This document shows, in pieces, positions 17,883 through 26,028 of a stretch of DNA of 64,000 nt (its first letter is position 1; every line of letters starts with the position of its first letter). The notes beneath the pieces were generated by a model. The model was given only the letters and a program-made list of their open reading frames with translations, was not told where the DNA came from and searched no databases. The stretch lies in the IMG/VR virus record IMGVR_UViG_3300032322_002561, positions 124,001 to 188,000 of that record; one strand, 5' to 3'. The DNA is from a virus. A program made the position numbers and the translations under genes.

Positions 17883-18749
17883 TTATTTTGTGCTTGTGGC
17901 TTCTTCCAGAACCGCAGGTTGTGTGCTGTCAGCAGGATCGCTAGATGCCAAGACTTCGGGTTCCTGTATGTCAACCGGCTGTTTTGCAGCCTCGTGAGCA
18001 CCGCCCACTTTGGGTTGAACCAGCGCATGCAAATCTTGATACAGTTTGTCCTGCGTGGCACCATCAAATATGTATGTGCCAATGTGTTTGAGCAAGATAC
18101 GTTTGTCAATGTAGACCTGACCACCTAGATCACGCCAGTTTTCACAAAAGGTCCAGTCTTCACTATAGTAACGACCTTCGCGCACGGCTGTGTCAAAATA
18201 GGTCTTCATGTAGGGATTGAGCTCTTCTGGCAAGCCAATGTCATTGGTAAACGGTTTCACAGCCGGATGTGCATCCAATTTTTCAAACACTTCGCGCTTG
18301 ATCAACAAGAATCCAGTACCAGTCTTGGTTACTTCAACCAAGTTGTCTTCGCCTTGTTCTTTGCCAGGAATACCATTCACACACCATTTGACCGGCAACG
18401 ATTTCATGGGATATAATCCGCCAATCACATCAACTCTGCGATCCAACAGCACCAACAAGTGCCATGGTTCCCAACCAATATCAGCATCAATAAACATAAG
18501 ATGTGTGCTGCCTTGTGTGTGCAAGAACTTGGCTGTGAGTGTGTTTCTAGCACGACTAATCAAGCTCTCATTGGTCATAGTTTCCACGGTCCAGTCAATG
18601 CCCAGTTGCCGACAGGCATTACTCCACTTGATAAAACTCATAAAAGTTTGCTCACTCAACATGCCACCATAACAGGGCATGCAAATGTGTACTCGTGTGG
18701 TTTTTAGATATTCTAGATCAACATTGATTTGTATCTGCTGTTCAGGCAT
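17883..18749 (-). CDS. GT-A family glycosyltransferase
   Basis: 288 residues. VHICMPCYGG starts a nucleotide-sugar-binding fold and HLMFIDADIGWEP carries the DxD motif (DAD) that binds metal and sugar nucleotide. EDWTFCENWRDLGG is the acceptor-side ED element common in GT-A enzymes. RBS GGAG lies upstream. A basic/acidic disordered tail follows. It could glycosylate phage or host surface structures. A late-type box (TGTAAATA) sits 25 bases before the ATG. Confidence 0.8.
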   Translation of the reverse strand: MPEQQIQINVDLEYLKTTRVHICMPCYGGMLSEQTFMSFIKWSNACRQLGIDWTVETMTNESLISRARNTLTAKFLHTQGSTHLMFIDADIGWEPWHLLVLLDRRVDVIGGLYPMKSLPVKWCVNGIPGKEQGEDNLVEVTKTGTGFLLIKREVFEKLDAHPAVKPFTNDIGLPEELNPYMKTYFDTAVREGRYYSEDWTFCENWRDLGGQVYIDKRILLKHIGTYIFDGATQDKLYQDLHALVQPKVGGAHEAAKQPVDIQEPEVLASSDPADSTQPAVLEEATSTK

Positions 18750-18774
18750 TCGGGCTCTCCATAAAATAGTCTTC

Positions 18775-18782
18775 TATTTACA
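18775..18782 (-). promoter_or_regulatory. Late-type box TGTAAATA
   Basis: Minus-strand TGTAAATA with a 25-base leader containing GGAG before ATG 18749; here a conventional leader is possible. Confidence 0.45.
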
Positions 18783-18799
18783 GAGTATAGCAGTTGTGA

Positions 18800-19798
18800 T
18801 TATTTTTTACGACCAGCGCAGTGCGCTTTTTGGCTAAAGCCCCTGGGGTTGTTGCAGTTGATTGAACGCTTGTATTTGGCAGACCACTTTTCGTCTATGT
18901 AGTCATCGCTCTCATTGTATGTGGCGGCCCAGCCTTGATTTTCGTCCATTTCTTTTTGTTTTTTAGCCACGTAATTTGTGATACGGCTCTTGGTCACACT
19001 GTGCTGTGCTTTTGTGGGATTGGCATAATTGCCTGGTTTGGAGTAAACCAGCTTATCGCCGCGATATATTTCTACTCGATCAGGATGATATTTGATAGTG
19101 TACCCTTGATACGCAAAAGATTTCACATCGTAGGTAGAAGTTGACACTGGTCGAGTCATGGTTTTTTTCTGTTTGGCCACTGCTTCGGGATTGGAGGGGA
19201 ATGATTCTTCCATGCCCAATATAGCAGTGTCTAGTAACTTTACTACATTTTGTGCCAATGCAGGATTCTTTTGTGTGATGGGGTACAGGCTCATGACAAG
19301 AGCCTGTTTGCGTCGGTCATTTAATCGAGGCCATGCCGCACGTATTTCTGTAGCCGAAGTCATACCAGGACCAAATTCCACAGTGGGCAAATAGGCCATA
19401 TAAGCATGTTGAGCAAATGGTGCTAGATCCTGTTGTCCTTTGTAGGGCTGTAGATAACTGGGCGATCCATCTTTTTTGACGCCACCTGCTTGTGGCGGTT
19501 TGTCAGCATCTTTTTCACTGCGCACAAAGATCAACTGATCGGTTTCAGGGTCAAATCCAGCAGTGATTTCCTTGGCTTGGAACGGGCTTTTGACTTGTAC
19601 AAAATGGCCGGGTTCAACACCGGCCAACTTGGCCAGCTTTTCTTTTACAGCAAATGGAAAAGGTCGTGCTGACGTATCATTTGTGGCTGCCACAAACACT
19701 TCAGCATTGGGGAACGCTTTGCGTGCAGAGTTATACAGGGCATAATGACCTGCATGAAAAGGATGGAACCCACCGGGCATAACGACAATTTGCTTCAT
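18800..19798 (-). CDS. HxGH nucleotidyltransferase with phage C-terminal module
   Basis: 332 residues. GGFHPFHAGH (residues 9-18) is the HxGH nucleotide-binding signature of cytidylyl/adenylyltransferases, and MTSATEIR serves as the second signature (STxxR-like). The C-terminus ends INCNNPRGFSQKAHCAGRKK, a basic two-Cys module that I recognise as appended to unrelated T4-like phage proteins. It may transfer NMP to a lipid, sugar or cofactor precursor. A box GATAAATA lies six bases before ATG. Confidence 0.75.
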   Translation of the reverse strand: MKQIVVMPGGFHPFHAGHYALYNSARKAFPNAEVFVAATNDTSARPFPFAVKEKLAKLAGVEPGHFVQVKSPFQAKEITAGFDPETDQLIFVRSEKDADKPPQAGGVKKDGSPSYLQPYKGQQDLAPFAQHAYMAYLPTVEFGPGMTSATEIRAAWPRLNDRRKQALVMSLYPITQKNPALAQNVVKLLDTAILGMEESFPSNPEAVAKQKKTMTRPVSTSTYDVKSFAYQGYTIKYHPDRVEIYRGDKLVYSKPGNYANPTKAQHSVTKSRITNYVAKKQKEMDENQGWAATYNESDDYIDEKWSAKYKRSINCNNPRGFSQKAHCAGRKK

Positions 19799-19804
19799 AC
19801 CCAG

Positions 19805-19812
19805 TATTTATC
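19805..19812 (-). promoter_or_regulatory. Late-type box GATAAATA
   Basis: Minus-strand GATAAATA, six bases before ATG at 19798. Confidence 0.5.
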
Positions 19813-19822
19813 GAGGTGGTGT

Positions 19823-20188
19823 TTAGTAGGAAATAGTGACTGAATTGATGGTACCACCGCTGAAACCGGTCACACGTACCCGCATCCATGTGAAGTTTCC
19901 TATCACAGTTTCAGGGTGTCTGTCGGTCAACGGAGTTGTAGAACCATCACCAAACGTAAACGTATTGAACCATGTGGCAGTTTCAGGCACTGTGTCTAGT
20001 GTAGCTTCCAAGTGCATGATGCCTTCGAAACCTGTGACATCAAAAGTCACAGTTTGGATCCCGCCGCGACCGCGGTAATAATTAGCGGCCTTGACTGCAT
20101 CTGATATCCAGTCCTGGCTGCTACCATCGTAATTGCCCGAGGCATCGCCATAAACTGTACGGTTCAATATGGTTTGCGTGGTGATCAT
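19823..20188 (-). CDS. Beta-rich putative virion protein
   Basis: 121 residues, rich in Thr, Gly and Val (FTFGDGSTTPL, VTGFSGGTINSVTISY), typical of phage decoration or fibre-like beta domains. No enzyme motifs. Coupled by ATGA overlap to the 55-residue gene upstream. Function unknown. Confidence 0.6.
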   Translation of the reverse strand: MITTQTILNRTVYGDASGNYDGSSQDWISDAVKAANYYRGRGGIQTVTFDVTGFEGIMHLEATLDTVPETATWFNTFTFGDGSTTPLTDRHPETVIGNFTWMRVRVTGFSGGTINSVTISY

Positions 20189-20352
20189 TTTGCTGATTCT
20201 ACTTCCACAATCACACCAGAACCGGCTAATTCTTCTGCGACCTGACCCAAAGCTGTCACAACTTCTGCTGTGGCAATGGGCGCAGGATTGTCAGAATCTT
20301 TAACCAATTTACTGAGTTTGATCACTACTACTTCTTCATGTATTTTTGCCAT
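20185..20352 (-). CDS. Small conserved phage protein, 55 residues
   Basis: The frame starting ATG at 20352 (MAKIHEEVVVIKLSKLVKD) ends TGA at 20185. It is supported by a perfect TATAAATA box seven bases upstream and by ATGA overlap with the next gene. Predicted beta strand then helix. Function unknown. Confidence 0.75.
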   Translation of the reverse strand: MAKIHEEVVVIKLSKLVKDSDNPAPIATAEVVTALGQVAEELAGSGVIVEVESAK

Positions 20353-20359
20353 AGTGACT

Positions 20360-20367
20360 TATTTATA
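20360..20367 (-). promoter_or_regulatory. T4-late-type box TATAAATA
   Basis: Perfect consensus on the minus strand, seven bases before ATG 20352. Confidence 0.6.
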
Positions 20368-21067
20368 GCCGTTTGATCACGGGCACGCTTTTGCGTATTG
20401 CACCAGGTGCCAGTATGGCCAGCATGGTTTCGTACTGTAGATTGTTGTGTTCGATATAAAAGTAACGCTGACACCAATCACTGCGCCAGGTCTTGCCAGG
20501 TTGATTCAACCAGTGCCATAAAGCTCGACTGGCTTGTGCCTGTACAGATTCCTGATCTTGTTGAGCCACAATCCAGGCCTTTAATTGCGACTTGGTATCC
20601 AGTGATATCTTGCGCTCGCGGAAAAAAGTTCTATATTTGAATTTTGGATTATTGATCACTATGCTGTCTTTTGGTTTATCTACCACAGCTTGTCTTATAA
20701 CTCTACCAAATTCTACCTGCGGGCAACGATACAAGGCATGGCACAGATTTGCATCGTTGGTATAAACCGTGGCCCAATCCATGCTGACCACCAATTTGAA
20801 CTCGGCTGGCCAATTCAACAATAGGTCTCGAGTGGCGCACAAATTTTCTACTGATTCCTGTGTAAAACACTTGCTCTTGCCATCAGAACGATTATTTAGA
20901 TGTATGCTCCAGCTGCGTCGTAGGTTGATGAATTTGTTCAAGGTTTGCGGGCTAGGCATGCCACGCAAGGCAAAAATTTCAGTTTGTTTAAATGTAAAAG
21001 CGTAACTGTATAGATCATAATACAGTCGATCTCGATGTTCAATCTTGATTGCTAATTGAGTCAACAC
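20363..21067 (-). CDS. Uncharacterised phage protein
   Basis: 234 residues, not recognised. It contains conspicuous Trp/Tyr/Phe-rich segments and starts inside the last 29 bases of clpA. The start MLTQLAIKIEHRDRLYYDLYS shows a short amphipathic helix; it resembles a general phage accessory protein more than any enzyme. It is translationally coupled to clpA. Confidence 0.55.
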   Translation of the reverse strand: MLTQLAIKIEHRDRLYYDLYSYAFTFKQTEIFALRGMPSPQTLNKFINLRRSWSIHLNNRSDGKSKCFTQESVENLCATRDLLLNWPAEFKLVVSMDWATVYTNDANLCHALYRCPQVEFGRVIRQAVVDKPKDSIVINNPKFKYRTFFRERKISLDTKSQLKAWIVAQQDQESVQAQASRALWHWLNQPGKTWRSDWCQRYFYIEHNNLQYETMLAILAPGAIRKSVPVIKRL

Positions 21068-23315
21068 AGATAATTCCTTCGCTGTTTAGGCCCGGCAATA
21101 GATGCGTTTCAGTAACAAATTCTATGTGATCTTCGACTAGGTTCACAATGATTGTGCAGTCTCTCAATTGATCAAACAGAATTTTTTTACTAAGTGGCAC
21201 ACGGATCAATTCGTCAATCTTGCGGCTCAAGGGTCTGGCCCCCATTTTAGAATCATAGCCTTTGTCGGCCAAGTATTCTATCACGGGTTCTGTGATGTTG
21301 AGTCTTATGTTTTTGGCCTGCAAACTTCCACGCAGTTCATCCACAAACTTGACCACAATTTTTTTGATGGCCAATGTGTCCAGTTTCTTGAATTTGACAA
21401 TGGCATCTATTCGATTGCGTAGTTCAGGACGGAAAAAATCTTTTAGGGCCTTGTCTTCACTTCCGGTACGTTCAAGTTCAGTACCAAAACCAATATTGTT
21501 GTTTTCATTGTCCCTGGCACCAAGATTGGAAGTCATGATTATGATACAATTTTTAACATCTACCCGTTTGCCATTGGCCGATGAGATATGACCTTCGTCC
21601 AGCATCTGCAACATGATGTTGATGACATCGGGATGAGCTTTTTCAATTTCGTCAAACAGCAATATAGCAAAAGGGTTTTTGCTCACATCGCTGATTAATT
21701 TACCGCCGCCCACATTGCCATCTTCAAAGCCCACATAGCCGGGCGGTGCGCCAATGAGACTGCTCACAGTGTGACGTTCTTGATACTCACTCATGTCATA
21801 TCGCAACAGTTTCATGTCAAGATTTTCCGCCAGGAGTTTGGCCAATTCGGTCTTGCCAGTACCAGTGGGACCAAGGAACAAGAAACTGCTCATGGGTCTA
21901 GCACTGTTGCCTATGCCAGCAAAACTGATGTACACACGATCCAACACAGTGTCCACGGCTGACTCCTGACCATACAGGCGCTGTTTGATATTGCTGTCCA
22001 GTTCCACAATCTTGGCACTGCGTTCATTTTGCAGTTTGTCTGTGGGTACACCTGTGAATCTGGCCACTTGTTCCTGAATCATTGTTCTGGTAATAGTCAC
22101 AGTGCCTTGATCTTTTACTCGTTCTCTGGCACAGGCAGCATCAATAAGATCAATGCTCTTGTCAGGATTTTTGCGATCATGTATGTAGCGGTTGGCATAT
22201 TCCACAGCAGCTGTCATGGCCTCGGTGTCAATTAACACGTCATGAAACTGTTCTAGCCTTGGACTCAATCCAATCAGGATCTGTTCCGTGGTGGCGGCAT
22301 CGGGCTCATCAATGGCCAACCTATAAAATCTACGCATGAGTGCTCGATCTTTTTCAAAGCTTTCGTAGTATTCTTCCCAGGTGGTTGAAGCAATGACCTT
22401 GAGATTGCCTCGTGTGATGGCCGGCTTGAGCATGTTGGCAAAATCCAAGGTACTGTTGCTGCCTGCGCCAGCACCCTTCATGGTATGTGCTTCGTCAATG
22501 AACAGGATGCACTTTTTCTTGGTTTCCAAGGCTGCTATCACGGCCTTGAATTTTTCTTCAAATTCGCCACGATATTTTGACCCAGCCAGCAAAGAGCCTA
22601 TTTCTAGACCCCAGACTTCATAGCCTTGAATAAATCGTGGCACACGTGCGGCCACAATTTCCTGTGCCAGACCATCCACAATGTGTGTTTTGCCTACGCC
22701 AGGATCGCCTACCATGAGCACGTTGGCCTTGAATCTGCGTGCCAGCACTGTGATTAGTTCCTGCACTTCTTCGGCTCGTCCTATCATGGGTTCTAACTTG
22801 TTGGCCTGAGCCAAGGCAGTGAGATTGGTACAGTATTCTTCTAGAATCTCTGTGGCCTGATTGTTGGTGAGCTTTGCATCGTTGTGATTGTAATGTTTTT
22901 GCCAGAACTCTACAAATTCTTGTTTTTTTACTCCGTGCTTGAGCATGAAATACTGTGCATGGCTGTGTGCTTCACTCATGATGCTGAGATATAAATCCAC
23001 AGTGGCCATGCTGCGTCGACCTGTAAACATGACCTGCACATTGGCACGATTGAAAAGACGTTCCAAGGCTTGAGTTTTTCTTGGCTGTAGATTGGGATCT
23101 TCATTAATCAGATTAACAAGACTGCGCAGATAGGCCTGTATTTCAGTTTCCAAAATATCAACTGCTACACCAAATTTTTCCAAGACTTTTCTAAAAGGTG
23201 CATGTTTGATCAAGGCCAGCAACAGATGTTCGGTTAGAACATATTCGTGTTTGAGATCACGGGCTATGCGCACCGCTTCTTCTACAATTGCTTCTATTTC
23301 AGGATTGTTTTGCAT
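21039..23315 (-). CDS. clpA: ClpA/ClpC-type AAA+ unfoldase
   Basis: 758 residues, full length. An N-domain (EHLLLALI) is followed by D1 with Walker A GDPGVGKT (203-210) and Walker B FIDEAH, and D2 with GPTGTGKT (482-489) and LLFDEIEKAH. NIGFG (607-611) sits at the position of the IGL/F loop that docks ClpA to ClpP, so it could feed host ClpP. The M-domain coiled coil of ClpB is absent, which argues for protease coupling rather than disaggregation. A consensus promoter TTGACA-17-TATACT lies upstream. It follows the DnaJ-like gene. Confidence 0.9.
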   Translation of the reverse strand: MQNNPEIEAIVEEAVRIARDLKHEYVLTEHLLLALIKHAPFRKVLEKFGVAVDILETEIQAYLRSLVNLINEDPNLQPRKTQALERLFNRANVQVMFTGRRSMATVDLYLSIMSEAHSHAQYFMLKHGVKKQEFVEFWQKHYNHNDAKLTNNQATEILEEYCTNLTALAQANKLEPMIGRAEEVQELITVLARRFKANVLMVGDPGVGKTHIVDGLAQEIVAARVPRFIQGYEVWGLEIGSLLAGSKYRGEFEEKFKAVIAALETKKKCILFIDEAHTMKGAGAGSNSTLDFANMLKPAITRGNLKVIASTTWEEYYESFEKDRALMRRFYRLAIDEPDAATTEQILIGLSPRLEQFHDVLIDTEAMTAAVEYANRYIHDRKNPDKSIDLIDAACARERVKDQGTVTITRTMIQEQVARFTGVPTDKLQNERSAKIVELDSNIKQRLYGQESAVDTVLDRVYISFAGIGNSARPMSSFLFLGPTGTGKTELAKLLAENLDMKLLRYDMSEYQERHTVSSLIGAPPGYVGFEDGNVGGGKLISDVSKNPFAILLFDEIEKAHPDVINIMLQMLDEGHISSANGKRVDVKNCIIIMTSNLGARDNENNNIGFGTELERTGSEDKALKDFFRPELRNRIDAIVKFKKLDTLAIKKIVVKFVDELRGSLQAKNIRLNITEPVIEYLADKGYDSKMGARPLSRKIDELIRVPLSKKILFDQLRDCTIIVNLVEDHIEFVTETHLLPGLNSEGIICVDSISNQD

Positions 23316-23337
23316 GGATGTCAGTTAGTTTGTGTTT

Positions 23338-23366
23338 AGTATATAGCAGGCCAAAGGTTTTGTCAA
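23338..23366 (-). promoter_or_regulatory. Sigma70-type promoter for clpA
   Basis: Minus-strand TTGACA (23361-23366), 17-base spacer, TATACT (23338-23343), 22 bases before ATG 23315; it overlaps the stop of the DnaJ-like gene. Confidence 0.7.
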
Positions 23367-24136
23367 ACTCTATGCTTTTTTATTGCGGCAATTATTTCTG
23401 GAGCAATCTGGGATGGCAAATAGGTACCAAGCCTCACAAACACGTCGCCTTGATTATTGTTGCGATCTCGCAGACCTTGACCACGCAAACGCAACAATGT
23501 GCCGGGTTGAGTTCCTGCTGGAATAGCGGCCGACAACGAGGCATTGGTTATACTGGTAAGATTCAAGGAGCCGCCCAAGATCAAGTCCCACACTGGAACC
23601 TTTTGATCAATTATGAGATTGAGACCGTGTCGTTCCCACTGCTGATGTGGATGCACTCTGAATTGTACTACCAAATCAGATCCACCAGGACCAATTCCAG
23701 CATATTGAACGTTGTCACCGTCATTGATGCCCACGGGTATATCTATAGACACTGTGCTGGTGCCAGACGTGGTGCCAAGATTGACAGTTCTTGAGCCGCC
23801 CAGGGCCACATCATTCAGAGTTATCCATAGTGTCAATCTAACATGACCTGGACCTCTGCGTGACTGATGATGGAAATTTTGTCCAAACATGCTGAACAAA
23901 TCGTTGAAGTCAAACCCAGCATTGCCAAATCCTGCAAAATTGGTTTGTGGATTATCGTAACCAGATCGTCGTTGCGGGTCACTCAAGACATCGTAGGCTT
24001 CTTGAATTTCTTGAAATTGTTTGGTATCACCACCTCGGTCCGGATGGTGTTGTGCAGCCAAACGCCGATAAGCACGTTTTATGTCATCGGCATTGGCTGT
24101 ACGATCTACGCCTAAAGTTTGATAGTAATTTTTCAT
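23363..24136 (-). CDS. DnaJ-like cochaperone (zinc-finger-less, CbpA type)
   Basis: 257 residues. The J-domain (residues 1-70) has YYQTLGVDRTANADDIK and the obligatory HPDRGG. A short linker with Phe/Gly (FDFNDLFSMFG) is followed by two substrate-binding beta domains (DIPVGINDGD, GDVFVRLGTY). The CxxCxGxG zinc repeats of DnaJ are absent, so it is a class B/CbpA-like protein that would stimulate host DnaK. Adjacent to clpA, suggesting a shared role in protein quality control or virion assembly. Confidence 0.9.
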   Translation of the reverse strand: MKNYYQTLGVDRTANADDIKRAYRRLAAQHHPDRGGDTKQFQEIQEAYDVLSDPQRRSGYDNPQTNFAGFGNAGFDFNDLFSMFGQNFHHQSRRGPGHVRLTLWITLNDVALGGSRTVNLGTTSGTSTVSIDIPVGINDGDNVQYAGIGPGGSDLVVQFRVHPHQQWERHGLNLIIDQKVPVWDLILGGSLNLTSITNASLSAAIPAGTQPGTLLRLRGQGLRDRNNNQGDVFVRLGTYLPSQIAPEIIAAIKKHRV

Positions 24137-24184
24137 TGCTTCACAAGTAATTATACAACTTATACTTGGTGAGAGCGATATTTT

Positions 24185-24370
24185 TTATTTCTTTTTGTCA
24201 GGAACCGGAGTACCTTCAAGTTTTTTATGAACCTTGATGTCTTTGCACACTTCTTTTTTGGTTTTTTCATCCTTTTTGCAAACACGTTTGGTCTCACCAG
24301 CGGCATTGGCCACGGTAATAAAACTCACAGCTATAACTGTGGCCCAACAAATTTTTACGATTGCGTTCAT
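24185..24370 (-). CDS. Small exported protein, 61 residues
   Basis: A signal peptide (MNAIVKICWATVIAVSFITVANA) ends at ANA before a Lys/Asp-rich mature part with two cysteines (RVCKKDEKTKKEVC). RBS AAGGAAAC precedes the ATG. Probably periplasmic; function unknown. It is next to the holin-like gene. Confidence 0.65.
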   Translation of the reverse strand: MNAIVKICWATVIAVSFITVANAAGETKRVCKKDEKTKKEVCKDIKVHKKLEGTPVPDKKK

Positions 24371-24382
24371 GATTGTTTCCTT

Positions 24383-24844
24383 TTAGATTTCAGGGTGTGG
24401 CGGCTGTTGTGGAGCCGCAAAGGGTGAAGGCTTTGGTGCCGGTGCGGCAAAGGCGGGTGCTGTACTCATGCTATTGCCACCTAATGGTACTGAGCCAAAA
24501 CTGGGTGCAGGAGCCGCCACCGGTGCGCCAAATGCAGGCGCAGGACCACCGGCCTTGTCATTTAGCTTTTCTTGTGTGCGACCATATGCGGCAATACCCA
24601 ATATGGCACCCATGGCGATGTGGAACAGGCCAGCACCTTGAAGTGTGATAGGCATCCACTGACTTTCTACTTTGCCATCACCCAAGGTCTGGACCAGGCT
24701 CCATAATATAGGAAATATCACAAAGTCCATGGTACACACCAACATGTACATCCAACCCATGGCTGGACGCCATTTTTTGTTCATCCAATCTTCTTTGGCT
24801 TTGTCTGAATCAGACATTTTTGCATACTCTTCGGCTGTGGCCAT
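24383..24844 (-). CDS. Holin-like membrane protein with Ala/Pro-rich tail
   Basis: 153 residues. Two hydrophobic segments (MYMLVCTMDFVIFPILW; GAGLFHIAMGAILGIAAYG) follow a charged N-terminus with KKWRPAMGW, a pattern I associate with phage three-TM-type holins. A disordered Ala/Pro-rich C-terminus follows. A strong RBS (AAGGAGCAACAA) and a promoter TTGGTT-16-TATAAT precede it. Function as a holin is inferred; the 112-residue gene at 30144 is an alternative. Confidence 0.6.
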   Translation of the reverse strand: MATAEEYAKMSDSDKAKEDWMNKKWRPAMGWMYMLVCTMDFVIFPILWSLVQTLGDGKVESQWMPITLQGAGLFHIAMGAILGIAAYGRTQEKLNDKAGGPAPAFGAPVAAPAPSFGSVPLGGNSMSTAPAFAAPAPKPSPFAAPQQPPHPEI

Positions 24845-24880
24845 TTGTTGCTCCTTTTATAATTTTTATTATGTGCTACT

Positions 24881-24908
24881 ATTATACTGCACTGGCTATA
24901 GCAACCAA
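24881..24908 (-). promoter_or_regulatory. Sigma70-like promoter for the holin-like gene
   Basis: Minus-strand TTGGTT (24903-24908), 16-base spacer, TATAAT (24881-24886), inside the 3' end of the upstream gene. Confidence 0.55.
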
Positions 24909-25142
24909 GGCAGTTATAGCTGTATTTAACCTTTGCTTGGTTTCAAATTCGGACATGTTTTCTGTGATAGTGATCTGACGCTGTAGATCTAATAAGAGTT
25001 CTGCGTATTCTGCTTGACTGATGTTGCCGGCACGCAGTTCTTCGCCATAGGCCGCTGTGGCCGTGGCTACCATACGAGTATTTTCATCGTCGGGATTGTT
25101 CAAGATATGTAGCACTTCCGTTTCCCATTGTTGCCAAGTCAT
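24882..25142 (-). CDS. Small helical phage protein, 86 residues
   Basis: I start it at the ATG at 25142 (MTWQQWETEVLHIL), which has an ideal RBS (AAGGAGAACACA); an in-frame upstream ATG at 25355 would cover part of the GNAT gene and is rejected. The protein is mostly helical (TATAAYGEELRAGNIS; LLLDLQRQITI). Function unknown. Confidence 0.65.
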   Translation of the reverse strand: MTWQQWETEVLHILNNPDDENTRMVATATAAYGEELRAGNISQAEYAELLLDLQRQITITENMSEFETKQRLNTAITALVAIASAV

Positions 25143-25152
25143 TGTGTTCTCC

Positions 25153-26028
25153 TTATTCAGTGGGTTGTGGTCGTAACAAACGACTCCAGCGTTGTAACCA
25201 GCTGGGTTCTTTTTTGATCTCGGGTTCTGGTCGCTTTTCGGGCTCGGGCGGAGGCTTGGGCATGTCTTTGAATTCCGTCTCGCGACCTTGACCAGCACCA
25301 CCCTTCCAAAAAGCCTGACCCATGGCTGTTTGTGCTGTGCCTGGCACGATGTCATTGCCTAATTTTCTGGCAAAGTTATACATGGCCGATGCTAACCCTT
25401 GTCTTCTGTAGCGTTCATCAACATTTAGCATGACTGGCCTTAAATTCCAGTCATTGGTTTCTTTGTTGAATCGAGCATAGAAGCGCACTTCGGCTATGCC
25501 ATAGCGTTGGGCCATCCAGTTTTTGTCAGCAGGATCAAATATTCTTATACTGATACCGCGGCTGTCTCGCATGGCTGGATCTGGGTCATTCTTCCAGGGT
25601 TCCATGCCTGTGGCACGAATTGTGAATCCATTGGGCAGTTGACGCTCTATTTCAAAGCCATCTTTAACTGTGTCAGGATTGATTTTTTCTTGTAGATATT
25701 CATTGTCTTCCCATACCGTGGCTTCTGCGCCGCGATGTTTATCCCAAAAGCTCCGACCAGCGTCAGTCTGATCCCAACTGCGGACGATGGTATAGCCTTG
25801 GCTTTTTAAATAATCATACATGGCGGCCGCAATGCCTTGACCGTGATAGCGTTCATCTACCCATACCGTTTGTGGATCTAATCTACCTTCATCATCGTAG
25901 AAAAATTCTGCCATGCCCAATTCTCTGGCACCATCTGCACCATAGGCTCGTATGGCCACACCATCCGCATCCTTGCTTATTTTAAGGCTCATGCCTTCAT
26001 AATCTTTCACAAACTCTTGGGCTCTCAT
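25153..26028 (-). CDS. Tandem GNAT-like acetyltransferase protein
   Basis: 291 residues with two copies of a GNAT-like half: WVDERYHGQGIAAAMYDYL and LNVDERYRRQGLASAMYNF, each with RxxGxA-type acetyl-CoA loop and each followed by a GxxFW element. A Pro/Glu/Lys-rich tail ends in SWLQRWSRLLR. The start MRAQEFVKDYEG matches the leader of the next two genes and resembles T4 internal-protein leaders. ATGA-coupled to the gene upstream. Substrate unknown. Confidence 0.65.
   Translation of the reverse strand: MRAQEFVKDYEGMSLKISKDADGVAIRAYGADGARELGMAEFFYDDEGRLDPQTVWVDERYHGQGIAAAMYDYLKSQGYTIVRSWDQTDAGRSFWDKHRGAEATVWEDNEYLQEKINPDTVKDGFEIERQLPNGFTIRATGMEPWKNDPDPAMRDSRGISIRIFDPADKNWMAQRYGIAEVRFYARFNKETNDWNLRPVMLNVDERYRRQGLASAMYNFARKLGNDIVPGTAQTAMGQAFWKGGAGQGRETEFKDMPKPPPEPEKRPEPEIKKEPSWLQRWSRLLRPQPTE

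Noticed and set aside
25143-25355. N-terminal extension of the 86-residue gene
   Set aside because: It overlaps the GNAT gene in a different frame, and ATG 25142 has a strong RBS.
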